Both the position numbers and the translations under genes were made by a program. 64,000 bases of DNA. It comes from Bryobacterales bacterium. GTDB taxonomy: Bacteria; Acidobacteriota; Terriglobia; Bryobacterales; Bryobacteraceae. The stretch is taken from assembly GCA_003164035.1 (NCBI GenBank), contig PLRS01000114.1:37110-101109 (forward strand). The letters are read 5' to 3'. Under the pieces are notes generated by a model, which did not search any database, was not told the DNA's origin, and saw nothing but the letters and a program-made list of their open reading frames with translations. Shown piece by piece: positions 16,746 to 24,459 of the stretch. Position 1 is the stretch's first letter, and each line of letters begins with the position of its first letter.

Positions 16746-17252
16746 CTAGACGGCGGCTCGAGTTCTGCGCGAACCGGTGCCGGACTCGGACCGGGCCGGT
16801 TTCCGCTGCGCCACTTCGTTCAGCCTGTGCACCTGGTCGGTTACGCACACTAGAAACATCGGCTGGCGAGCGTTCTTCAGCAGATTGATGATCCGGTTGG
16901 GCGCCTCCTCCAGATAAATCGATTTCCCGTCCGTCAAAAGGTGAATTTCCGAATTGGCCGCGATTGCGTCCGCCAGGCGTTTGCCCATGTCTTTCTGCAG
17001 AAATCGCAGCACGCGCCGGATCTTCTGCAGCGAGAAGCCCTTCCTTCGCAGTTCGGCAATCACCGAAATCTCCACCACTTCCTGGGTAGAGTAGATGCGT
17101 TTGTGCCCGTCCTGGCGGGGCGAAACCACGTTGCGTTCGTCCCACCACTGCAACTGACGGAGGCTGACCCCACAAATCCGCGCCACATCGCTGCTGTTGT
17201 AGCCTTCGGCTTCCGCGGAGGCCTCCGGACGGATCTTCTTCCCTCTAAACAT
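16746..17252 (-). CDS. MerR-family transcriptional regulator
   Basis: A 168-residue regulator. After a short basic lead, residues about 17-85 form the MerR winged helix-turn-helix: YNSSDVARICGVSLRQLQWWDERNVVSP, then GHKRIYSTQEVVEISVIAELRRKGFSLQKIRRVL. The C-terminal part (DMGKRLADAIAANSEIHLLTDGKSIYLEEAPNRIINLLKNARQPMFLV) has no metal-binding cysteine cluster, so it is not a classic mercury/copper sensor. This dual-helix type with a short effector region is widespread in Acidobacteria. ATG 17252 was chosen because longer versions run into the neighbouring degraded gene. The target is not evident. Confidence 0.87.
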   Translation of the reverse strand: MFRGKKIRPEASAEAEGYNSSDVARICGVSLRQLQWWDERNVVSPRQDGHKRIYSTQEVVEISVIAELRRKGFSLQKIRRVLRFLQKDMGKRLADAIAANSEIHLLTDGKSIYLEEAPNRIINLLKNARQPMFLVCVTDQVHRLNEVAQRKPARSESGTGSRRTRAAV

Positions 17253-17389
17253 TCTGCGCCACTTCCGTTCCCAAAGAAATTTCAGTGCCAGTCTGCATTT
17301 TACCCGCCACGCCGGCGGTGTCAATAGGCTGGTCGGCCGATCTTTTCCGCGCACGCCGCCATTGAGCTGATTTTACGCTGAAACGGTTC

Positions 17390-18354
17390 GTCTGGAAACG
17401 GCATTTGCAAACGCCCGTTTTATAGACATAGGCATTCACCTGGACCACTCCCGGGTAGGGCAGCCCGGCAAAGGCTGCTTGAAACGCCGGGTCGCCGCCG
17501 AATTGCACCGAGACAGGAAAGCTCGGTGACGCCCACGGCGAGGCGGGAGGAATCCCCCCGATGTCCATGAACTCCGCGTTGTTTAGCAGGCAGAGCCCGG
17601 CGCCCGTAATGAAAAATGTTATGTACGTTCCCCTCGCCGCCGGTGTGCTTATGCTGTAACCGCCATCCTGGTTCACCACCACGGCCTGGAGCGAGTTGGG
17701 ATACGTGAAGATCCCTGGAGCCTCATTCACTGCCGGAACCGTCACGGATTCGATATGCCCCCGCTGCTCGACACCTCGACACTGATGTACTGGCCGAAGA
17801 CAAGAGGGACAATGGCGGTCACAGCGCCGCCGGATGCGTAGAGAAGGGGCGAGGGCACGCCATCGAAAAGGGCCGTGGTCCCCCCTACCGTTTGCTGCAG
17901 CTCGTTTGCGACGTAGGACGTCGTCCGCAAAGTCGAGGGACCCAGCCCGCTGCCGAAGATCGTAACGATTTCGCCAGGTGCGACGCCGCCCGCGGCCCAA
18001 CTGGCGCCATTGACGATGCCTGCCGCGCTGATGACGGGCGGCGCTGCCGATGCCGCGACATCCCAGCTCGAAACCAGTTGCCCGGTTTCGCCGGACCAGT
18101 CCGTCACGATCACCTTTACCTGCTGCTCGCCGGCCAGGGTGCTCTTGAAGGTTACCGGCGGGATTACCGTTCGCGTGTTGCCGCTTGTGGTGGAGCTGGT
18201 GCGCAGCAGGTCCAGGCTGCAGTAGGAGTTCTCCACAACGTGGAGCCCGTAGGAGCTGCGCGTTCAGCGACGCGATGGTTTCATCCGCGGCGCCGTAATT
18301 CCGAGCCCAAAGCGAAATGGCGCACGGCAGAAACAGCCAATAGCCAGCATGCAT
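17390..18354 (-). pseudogene. Frameshifted exported protein with Solibacter C-terminal domain
   Basis: Three frames together encode one recognisable protein. It opens as a signal peptide (MHAGYWLFLPCAISLWARNYG) and shifts near 18260 into ...SYGLHVVENSYCSLDLLRTS. It then runs into the signature VISAAGIVNGASWAAGGVAP and GEIVTIFGSGLGPSTLR of the TIGR03437-like domain, stops at 17742, and resumes in a second frame as VTVPAVNEAPGIFTYPN, then LQAVVVNQDGG. At least two frameshifts plus a degraded 3' end make it a likely pseudogene. Sequencing error is an alternative for a single shift but not for all of them. The domain is typical of extracellular proteins of Solibacter/Bryobacter, and its presence supports the taxonomic guess. 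Confidence 0.75.
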
Positions 18355-18723
18355 TTGAATAAGACTCAATCGTCTCAATCTTACCGCCAGAATCCAGGGG
18401 AACCTGGGTTTCCAGGAGAGTTCGGACTGGAAGGTCGATCATCGTCCACGACAGGCCCCCAGCTTGGACACGTCTCGAACTCGCGGCTATCGATCCGATG
18501 GCACCTTAGCGGATTCGAAGTAGCCGCGCTTGCCCGCGGGGGTGGCGGAGGCCATTGGGCCGCTCAGGACAGATCGAGTTCCATGGATAACTCTACGTCG
18601 CCTGGTCGTCACTTAGCCGCCGGCCGCGACTCCGGATGACTCGACAACGGTGACTCGACCCCCTTGACAACGCGCGCGCAGGCGACGTGACTAAGCTGGC
18701 CGGGATATTGCTAAAATAATGCT
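18355..18723. other. Intergenic region, no recognisable gene
   Basis: About 370 bases between the Solibacter-domain pseudogene and brnT. No coding frame with family resemblance is visible. A TTGACA at 18664-18669 and a TAAAAT at 18712-18717 are present but too far apart for one promoter. The TAAAAT lies 7 bases before the brnT GTG, too close for an ordinary -10. Confidence 0.5.
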
Positions 18724-19014
18724 GTGAGCAATATCGAGTTCGCTTGGGATGGCCGAAAGGCCAAGTCCAACCTCGCGAAGCACGGCGTCTCATTCGAGGA
18801 AGCGAAGACCGCTTTTCTAGATGAGAACGGCCGCTTACTCGATGACCCGGATCATTCGGACAACGAAGATCGATTTGTGCTGCTCGCGTACAGCTTCAAG
18901 GCGCGTTGCCTGATTGTCAGCCACTGTTACCGGGCATCCGATTCTGTGATTAGGATCATTTCCGCCAGACGCGCTACCGCGCAGGAAGAGAAGGACTATT
19001 GGAGGCTCCAATGA
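18724..19014 (+). CDS. brnT: BrnT-family ribonuclease toxin
   Basis: A 96-residue RelE-fold toxin that cleaves RNA and arrests growth in characterised members. It has the BrnT layout: FAWDGRKAKSNLAKHGVSFEEAKTAF at the N-terminus, DDPDHSDNEDRFVLLAYSFKARCLIVSHCYR in the middle, and VIRIISARRATAQEEKDY at the end (the IRIISARxA block with catalytic Arg). Start is GTG 18724. The next gene, brnA, overlaps by four bases (ATGA), the usual toxin-first order of this system. BrnA usually represses the pair, with BrnT as co-repressor. Confidence 0.92.
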   Translation: MSNIEFAWDGRKAKSNLAKHGVSFEEAKTAFLDENGRLLDDPDHSDNEDRFVLLAYSFKARCLIVSHCYRASDSVIRIISARRATAQEEKDYWRLQ

Positions 19015-19253
19015 GAACTGAATACGATTTTTCTAAGTCCCGCAAGAATCCTTATGCCAAACAACTCAAACGCCAAATCACGATTCGCATCGATACGGCG
19101 GCCGTGGACTACTTCAAGCAAATGGCGGCCGAGTTGGGGATGCCGTATCAGAATCTCATCAATCTGTTCCTGAGAGACTGCGCAATTCAAAAGCGGCGCC
19201 CGACCCTGCAATGGCCCGAGGATCCGGCGGGTAGCGCTGCTCGATCACACTAG
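19011..19253 (+). CDS. brnA: BrnA-family antitoxin
   Basis: An 80-residue antitoxin. The N-terminal part (YDFSKSRKNPYAKQLKRQITIRID) is the toxin-embracing region with the FSKSRKNPYAK pattern, and the C-terminal part is a ribbon-helix-helix DNA-binding domain (QITIRIDTAAVDYFKQMAAELGMPYQNLINLFLRDCA). It starts inside the brnT stop codon. It should bind its own promoter region upstream of brnT as a dimer. This is one of only two toxin-antitoxin pairs in the window that look complete. Confidence 0.9.
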   Translation: MRTEYDFSKSRKNPYAKQLKRQITIRIDTAAVDYFKQMAAELGMPYQNLINLFLRDCAIQKRRPTLQWPEDPAGSAARSH

Positions 19254-19430
19254 CGCGTCGGGCCAGTGGGACCATCGCCGCGCGGGTGTTGTGCGAACCG
19301 GACTCGGCTCCCGGCCTGCCCGCTGGCCTGAACGAAATGCACGGCGGCCGGATCGCTTTCAACTATATTGGACGGACGAGGCGGGACACCCGAGCCTTCC
19401 GTGGCTTCCGTAGAAACCTCTGTCATTGCA

Positions 19431-21641
19431 TTACCCCTCCACCCTTGCGCAGGCGATGACGGCTTGGCCCAGCGACAGGCCGCCGTCGTTGGGCGGGACT
19501 TGGGATTGCCAATACACTTCGAAGGCGGCGCCCTCCAGGCCGGCTACGGTAGCTTCCAGCAGACGCATGTTTTGAAAGCTGCCGCCGCTCAGGCAGACGC
19601 GGTGGAGTCCGTCGGTGTGGCGCACCTGGTTGCAGGCCGCGACAATGGCGCCCGCCAACGTATGGTGGAACCGCGCGGCCAGGCTGGCAACGCCGTCGCC
19701 GCGGCCGAGGCCGGCAATCAAGGCGCGGATGGTTTCGCGCAGATCGATTTCCTCGCCGCACAGCTCGAAGCCGAAGGCGGTGCTATCGTCGCCGGCTATC
19801 GCTTCCAGTTCCATGGCGGCTTCGGCTTCGTAGCGGCTCTCCAGGCACACCCCCAGCAGGGCGGAAACGGCGTCGAACAGGCGTCCGCAGGAAGAAGTAT
19901 CCACGGTCTGGAAGCGGCGGCCTATCATGGTCGAGACCACCCGCATGCGGCGCTCGTCCACATCGGCCAGCGCGGGCGCATCCGCCGGACCGAGGCCGGC
20001 GTCGCCGAGGTAAGCCAGCGCCGCGCGCCACGGCTCGCGCACCGCCGTATCGCCTCCGGCCAGCGGGATATAGCGCAGGTGAAAGCGGCGTTCGAAGCCG
20101 GCGTAATCGCAGACCAGTATTTCGCCGCCCCAGATGGCGCCGTCGGTGCCGTAGCCGGTGCCGTCGAACGCCACGCCGATCGCCTTGCCTTCCAGGCGAT
20201 GCTCCGCCATGCAACTGGCGGCATGGGCATGATGATGCTGCACGCCGATCGCCGGCAGGTTCATTTCGAAAGCGGCACGAGTGCTGAGGTAACCGGGATG
20301 AAGATCGTGAGCCACGGCGCACGGTTTCACCCGGAAGAAACGCTGCATGTGATCGAGGGTCTCGCGAAAAAAGACCAGGGTTTCGTAGTTTTCCAGGTCG
20401 CCGATGTGCTGGCTCAGGATGCCGTAGTGGCCGGTGGTGAGGCAGAAGGTGTTCTTGAGTTCGCCGCCGGCGGCCGCAAGCGCGGGCAGCGGACGGCCCA
20501 GGTCGATGGGCGCCGGGGCAAAGCCGCGGGACCGCCGCAGTACCACCGGCCGGCCGCGGAACAAGCGCACCACCGAATCGTCCACAGCGGTGCGGATGGG
20601 GCGGTTGTGAGTCACAAAGCGGTCGGCAAGCTGCCGCAGGCGCGACAATTCCTCTTCCCGGCTCACGATCGGCTCTTCGCTCAGGTTGCCGCTGGTCATG
20701 ACGAGCGCCCGAAATTGGCCGTCAGCGAAAAGCAGGTGATGCAGCGGCGTAGAGGGCAGCATCACGCCGAGGTCGGGGACGCCGGGCGCGACACAGGGTG
20801 AAACAACGGGCGAGATCACCGCCATCGGCCGCCTCCGCAGCAGCACGATGGGACGGCGCGGGCCGGTCAGCTCGCGCGCCGCTTCGTCGTCCACAAAACA
20901 AATCGCGGCGGCGTCTTCCAGGGTGCCGACCATCAGGGCGAAAGGCTTGTTGCCTCGCCGCTTGCGTTCGCGCAGCAGGCGCACCGCGCCGTCGCTCGAG
21001 GCGTCGCAGGCCAGGTGATAGCCGCCCAGACCCTTGATGGCCACGATTTGCCCTTCGCCGAGCCAGCCGCGCACCTCCGCCAGGGCCGCCGAAATCCGCG
21101 GGCCGCATTCGGCGCAGGCGTTCGGCTGGGCATGGAAACGGCGGTCGCCGCAGTCGCGATATTCGGCTTCGCAGGCGGCGCACATGCGGAAGCCGGCCAT
21201 GGTGGTGGCGGCGCGGTCGTAAGGGACGTCCTGAATGATGGTGTAGCGCGGGCCGCAATTGGTGCAGTTGGTAAACGGGTAGAGATAGCGGCGGTTGGCG
21301 GGATCGGTGAAGTCGCGCAGGCAGTCGTCGCAGGTGGCGATGTCCGGAGGGACCAGGGCGAAATCTCCCACCGGCCGCGCGCTTGGGCGGATCTCGAAAC
21401 TGGTTTCGCCGGCCGGCGGCAGGTCCGAAACGTCGATTTCGGCAATCCGCGCCAGCGGCGGGCATTCGGTGCGAAGCCGCTCCAGGAAAACGCCGGTCTC
21501 GCCGCCCTCGGCTTCAATTTCTACCCCGGCCTCGGTGTTGCGGACGAAGCCGGCGACGCCGAGTTTGCGCGCCAGGTTCCGGACGAACGGCCGGAAGCCA
21601 ACCCCCTGCACGGTGCCGCGAATTCGGATTTGTTTGCGCAC
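19431..21641 (-). CDS. hypF: Carbamoyltransferase HypF (NiFe-hydrogenase maturation)
   Basis: A 736-residue cytoplasmic enzyme using carbamoyl phosphate and ATP to make the cyanide ligand precursor for NiFe-hydrogenase centres, passed to HypE. Domain order: acylphosphatase (RIRGTVQGVGFRPFVRNLAR, residues 5-24), two zinc fingers (CDDCLRDF... NCTNCGP and CAACEAEYRDCGD... ACAECGP), a YrdC-like nucleotide-binding domain (GGYHLACDASSDGAVRLLRERKRR) and a Kae1-like domain (HHHAHAASCMAEH, FDGTGYGTDGAIWGGE). All parts are present. No other hyp or hydrogenase gene lies in the window, so the partners must be elsewhere. Confidence 0.96.
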   Translation of the reverse strand: MRKQIRIRGTVQGVGFRPFVRNLARKLGVAGFVRNTEAGVEIEAEGGETGVFLERLRTECPPLARIAEIDVSDLPPAGETSFEIRPSARPVGDFALVPPDIATCDDCLRDFTDPANRRYLYPFTNCTNCGPRYTIIQDVPYDRAATTMAGFRMCAACEAEYRDCGDRRFHAQPNACAECGPRISAALAEVRGWLGEGQIVAIKGLGGYHLACDASSDGAVRLLRERKRRGNKPFALMVGTLEDAAAICFVDDEAARELTGPRRPIVLLRRRPMAVISPVVSPCVAPGVPDLGVMLPSTPLHHLLFADGQFRALVMTSGNLSEEPIVSREEELSRLRQLADRFVTHNRPIRTAVDDSVVRLFRGRPVVLRRSRGFAPAPIDLGRPLPALAAAGGELKNTFCLTTGHYGILSQHIGDLENYETLVFFRETLDHMQRFFRVKPCAVAHDLHPGYLSTRAAFEMNLPAIGVQHHHAHAASCMAEHRLEGKAIGVAFDGTGYGTDGAIWGGEILVCDYAGFERRFHLRYIPLAGGDTAVREPWRAALAYLGDAGLGPADAPALADVDERRMRVVSTMIGRRFQTVDTSSCGRLFDAVSALLGVCLESRYEAEAAMELEAIAGDDSTAFGFELCGEEIDLRETIRALIAGLGRGDGVASLAARFHHTLAGAIVAACNQVRHTDGLHRVCLSGGSFQNMRLLEATVAGLEGAAFEVYWQSQVPPNDGGLSLGQAVIACARVEG

Positions 21642-21714
21642 CTTCCGCTACCGGCCAAGTGTAACCGGATTTTGGACTGGCGGTAAGCTATTGGATCGCG
21701 TCAAAATCAAACCT

Positions 21715-22671
21715 ATGCGAAGCTTCGACAGCCTGACTGAAAAAGAGGTCCTCGCCCTGGCGATTTCTCTCGAGGAAGAAGACGAGCGGATCTACGCCGA
21801 TTTCGCCGAAGGCCTGCGCCAGGATTTTCCGGCAACCGCGTCGGTCTTCGACGAGATGAAGGAGGAAGAGTCCGGCCACCGGCGCCGCCTGATCGAGCTG
21901 TCCCGCGAAAAGTTCGGCGATCATATACCCCTGATCCGCCGCCAGGACGTGCGCGGCTTCGTCAACCGCAGGCCGGTATGGCTGGTCAGGCCGTTGGGGC
22001 TTGAGGCGGTTCGCAATCAGGCCGCCGCCATGGAGGTCGAAACCCGCCGCTTCTACGAGCGCGCCGCGGCCCGCACCAACGACGCCCGCGTTCGCCAGTT
22101 GCTCGACGACCTGGCGCAGGAAGAACGCTATCACGAAAACCGCGCCGAAGCGCTGGAAGAAGCTAAGGTCGGTCCGGACGTGAAGAAGCAGGAGGCGGAG
22201 GCCAGCCGCCGGCTGTTCGTGTTGCAGATCGTGCAGCCGGGCCTTGCCGGGCTGATGGATGGTTCGGTTTCCACGCTGGCGCCGGTGTTTGCCGCCGCCT
22301 ATGCTACCCATCGCCCCGACGAAGCGTTCCTGGTGGGCCTGGCGGCCTCCGTGGGCGCGGGCATCAGCATGGGGTTTGCCGAAGCGCTATCCGACGATGG
22401 CAGCCTGACCGGACGCGGCCATCCCTGGGTCCGCGGCGGAGTGTGCGGCCTGATGACCGCGCTCGGCGGTATCGGCCATACGCTGCCGTTCCTGATCGGC
22501 AATTTCCATACCGCCATGACCGCGGCCATCGCCGTGGTGGCCGTCGAACTGGCCAGCATCGCCTGGATTCGCCACCGTTACATGGAAACCCCGCCGCTGT
22601 CCGCCGCCCTGCAAGTTGGCCTGGGCGGCGCGCTGGTGTTTCTCACCGGGATATTGATTGGGAGCTCGTAA
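21715..22671 (+). CDS. mbfA: Membrane-bound ferritin-like iron exporter (MbfA-type)
   Basis: A 318-residue fusion of an N-terminal ferritin-like/rubrerythrin di-iron domain and a C-terminal VIT1/CCC1-like membrane domain. Iron ligands are visible as EEEDERIYADFAEG, MKEEESGHRRRL (ExxxH), AMEVETRRFYERAA and LAQEERYHENRA. The membrane part has helices at about 180-200, 215-235, 250-275 and 290-315 with LAGLMDGSVSTLAPVFAAA. MbfA of alphaproteobacteria exports iron from the cytoplasm and protects against iron/peroxide stress; that function is inferred here by architecture. ATG 21715 begins right at MRSFDSLTEKEVLALA, the family N-terminus. No Fur or Irr site is obvious upstream. Confidence 0.92.
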   Translation: MRSFDSLTEKEVLALAISLEEEDERIYADFAEGLRQDFPATASVFDEMKEEESGHRRRLIELSREKFGDHIPLIRRQDVRGFVNRRPVWLVRPLGLEAVRNQAAAMEVETRRFYERAAARTNDARVRQLLDDLAQEERYHENRAEALEEAKVGPDVKKQEAEASRRLFVLQIVQPGLAGLMDGSVSTLAPVFAAAYATHRPDEAFLVGLAASVGAGISMGFAEALSDDGSLTGRGHPWVRGGVCGLMTALGGIGHTLPFLIGNFHTAMTAAIAVVAVELASIAWIRHRYMETPPLSAALQVGLGGALVFLTGILIGSS

Positions 22672-22673
22672 GC
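22635..22673. repeat. Direct repeat copy 1 (3' end of mbfA)
   Basis: The last 12 codons of mbfA and adjacent bases are repeated at 23206-23244, with 33 of 39 positions identical. Both copies read ...VF-(L/I)-TGI-(L/P)-IGSS-stop in frame. Confidence 0.75.
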
Positions 22674-22773
22674 AGCGAGCCGGCTTCGGTCGCGCGGCCT
22701 TGCACGAGTTGGCGAAGATGCGCCGGCGCCATCGGCGGATTGACAGGTGTAAGGCAGCGGGCTACGGTAGAGA

Positions 22774-22869
22774 AGTGAAGATAAGGGGCCTCGTCCACAA
22801 AGGCCTGAGACGGCTCTACCTGGAGGACAGCACGAGATATTGGACGTCGATTATGAAGACTATCACTGA
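22774..22869 (+). pseudogene. HigB-like toxin gene with internal deletion
   Basis: GTG 22774 opens the HigB N-terminus (KIRGLVHKGLRRLYLEDSTR). About 21 codons later the same DNA, in another frame, reads ILDVDYEDYH-stop, the C-terminus of HigB/RelE-type toxins of this subgroup. The roughly 60 codons that normally lie between, including the catalytic core, are missing. The toxin is therefore dead, while the following antitoxin gene is intact. The call rests on the two short ends matching the family from memory. Confidence 0.6.
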
Positions 22870-22879
22870 GGAGAAAGCC

Positions 22880-23176
22880 ATGCGCATGCGAAGTCCGGTT
22901 CATCCCGGCCGCTTCTTGCGGACGGAGGTTATCGAGGCTCACGACCTGACGGTGACGACTGCGGCGAGGATTCTTCGCGTATCCCGCCCCACCCTCTCCA
23001 CCCTGTTAAACGCCAAGGCCGATCTATCCGGCGACATGGCCCTGCGCTTCGAGAAGGCATTCGGCGTCGATATGGATACCCTTATGAGAATGCAGAATTC
23101 CTACGACATCGCGCGCACCCGCAGCCGCGAGAAAACCATTCGGGTGGAGCGCTACCAACCGCGGCCCGCGGCATAG
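22880..23176 (+). CDS. higA: HigA-family antitoxin / XRE regulator
   Basis: A 98-residue protein with the HigA opening SPVHPGRFLRTEVIEAHDLT and a helix-turn-helix TVTTAARILRVSRPTLSTLLNAKADLSGDMALRFEKAFG, then a C-terminal arm RTRSREKTIRVERYQP. ATG 22880 is preceded by GAGGAG six bases upstream. Longer in-frame starts (22853 or earlier) run through the remains of higB. With its toxin deleted, it may persist as a DNA-binding regulator or simply be a leftover. Confidence 0.88.
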   Translation: MRMRSPVHPGRFLRTEVIEAHDLTVTTAARILRVSRPTLSTLLNAKADLSGDMALRFEKAFGVDMDTLMRMQNSYDIARTRSREKTIRVERYQPRPAA

Positions 23177-23205
23177 AAATGAGATGATACCCCGGGGAAC
23201 GGGCC

Positions 23206-23244
23206 GGTGTTTATCACCGGGATTCCGATTGGCAGTTCGTAAGC
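23206..23244. repeat. Direct repeat copy 2 (remnant of an mbfA-like 3' end)
   Basis: This copy encodes GPVFITGIPIGSS-stop, a second version of the mbfA C-terminus without the rest of the gene. Together with copy 1 at 22635-22673 it brackets the higBA remnant. It could be left by recombination between two mbfA-like tails, or by loss of a second mbfA. Confidence 0.7.
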
Positions 23245-23265
23245 GGGCCGCCCCCGGACACGCCG

Positions 23266-24291
23266 CTACGCCACGACGATCTCGCTACCATACCCCGGCC
23301 CAGGCAGTCCCCCGGCCAGCGACAGATTGGCCGGCCGATACGTCCCGTCTATCGGACAGCGCACCTCCACGCTATTGGCCAACGTCGCGTTCTTAGCGAT
23401 CTCCCTCGACTTTGGGAACAGCCACAATGGACTCCAGGTCTCGTGCCTCGTGTCCAGCGCATATTTCTTGTCGATGGGGCTTGGGAATCGAGCGGCGACG
23501 CCGGGGTCGAACGACAATCCCAGCGCCTGCGCTTTGTTGATTATCCAACTTAGCGATATGTCGGACAGCGTGGTTCCCGTGCCCGAATCGTCGACGTATC
23601 CGCCGCCAACATCGCCATGGACGCCGCAGAAGTACACCTGATCGACGATTTGTCCGGCGGCGAACGGCCCGGTCCAAAGCGTCGCGGGAAACTCCTGCCG
23701 GCGCTCGTCGATCGCGACCGCGTGGTAGGCGTTCAAAACGTCCGGGTGCAGACCCGTATCGAGGAACTCATATAGCAGCGGATCGACTCCGCCGACGAGC
23801 GCCGGTATCCCGAGTGACCCCACCGTGTCCCACACTCCCACCATGGTGATCTTTGCGTCCACCAGCCCATAGGCGCCCAGCGCCGCCAGAATCGCGTCCC
23901 TCCGGTCTTTGCTTCGATACGCTTCGAATGCCGCATTCACCAGGTTGGTATCGGGATTTTTCGTCGGAAGCCCGCAGATGGCAATCATCCCCGCCAGACT
24001 GCGGGCCGTATAGGCGCCACGGCTGAAGCCGAACAGGAAAACCTCGTCTCCCTCCTCGTAGACGCTCGAAATCGCCGAATACCCATCCTTGATCTTCTGG
24101 AAAAGCCCGGTGCCGACCGCTCCGCCCAGCAGCCTTTCGATCGGCGTTCCGTCCGCGCCGACGCCATCGTCGTAAAACGGGAATTGTTCGCCGGGGATGG
24201 CGACGATCGCCTTGAAGATTTTGTAAACATTGGTGTTGCCGTCCGTCCCCTCCCACGTACCATCCGAGCAAAATGCAATTCGTCGACTCAT
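23266..24291 (-). CDS. DUF2235 alpha/beta-hydrolase
   Basis: A 341-residue protein of the DUF2235 family (T6SS phospholipase-effector-like alpha/beta hydrolases and many uncharacterised members). It opens with IAFCSDGTWEGTDGNTNVYKIFKA, the conserved FxDGTxN-type start. The nucleophile elbow GFSRGAY puts Ser at residue 90, GVWDTVGSLG carries the Asp, and VYFCGVHGDVGGGY carries the catalytic His. There is no signal peptide and no VgrG/Hcp gene nearby, so a secreted-effector role is not supported. It lies 168 bases downstream of the GMC flavoprotein gene in the same direction, with a palindromic repeat between. The substrate is unknown; a lipid or ester is most likely from the family. Confidence 0.88.
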   Translation of the reverse strand: MSRRIAFCSDGTWEGTDGNTNVYKIFKAIVAIPGEQFPFYDDGVGADGTPIERLLGGAVGTGLFQKIKDGYSAISSVYEEGDEVFLFGFSRGAYTARSLAGMIAICGLPTKNPDTNLVNAAFEAYRSKDRRDAILAALGAYGLVDAKITMVGVWDTVGSLGIPALVGGVDPLLYEFLDTGLHPDVLNAYHAVAIDERRQEFPATLWTGPFAAGQIVDQVYFCGVHGDVGGGYVDDSGTGTTLSDISLSWIINKAQALGLSFDPGVAARFPSPIDKKYALDTRHETWSPLWLFPKSREIAKNATLANSVEVRCPIDGTYRPANLSLAGGLPGPGYGSEIVVA

Positions 24292-24379
24292 GCTTAGCTC
24301 CTGTCTATTAGTGAACTGCTTGACAACGGGGTCATGGTTACTAAGTACTCAATTTAGAAATTGCGGTCGCCTATGAACT

Positions 24380-24445
24380 ACCGCTCCCTCACGGTCGCGG
24401 CTCGGTTTCGTGTGTTTTCCGAGCCGCGACCGTCAGGGAGCGGTT
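24380..24445. repeat. Inverted repeat, family A
   Basis: Left arm 24380-24405 (ACCGCTCCCTCACGGTCGCG...) and right arm 24419-24445 are reverse complements with a 13-base loop. It lies between the GMC gene stop and the DUF2235 gene start, so it may separate their expression or stabilise the upstream message. Confidence 0.8.
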
Positions 24446-24459
24446 GATCGCGCACCTGG

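Noticed and set aside
23266..24291. Type VI secretion effector
   Set aside because: DUF2235 occurs in Tle-type effectors, but no VgrG, PAAR, Hcp or immunity gene is present and the neighbours are metabolic.
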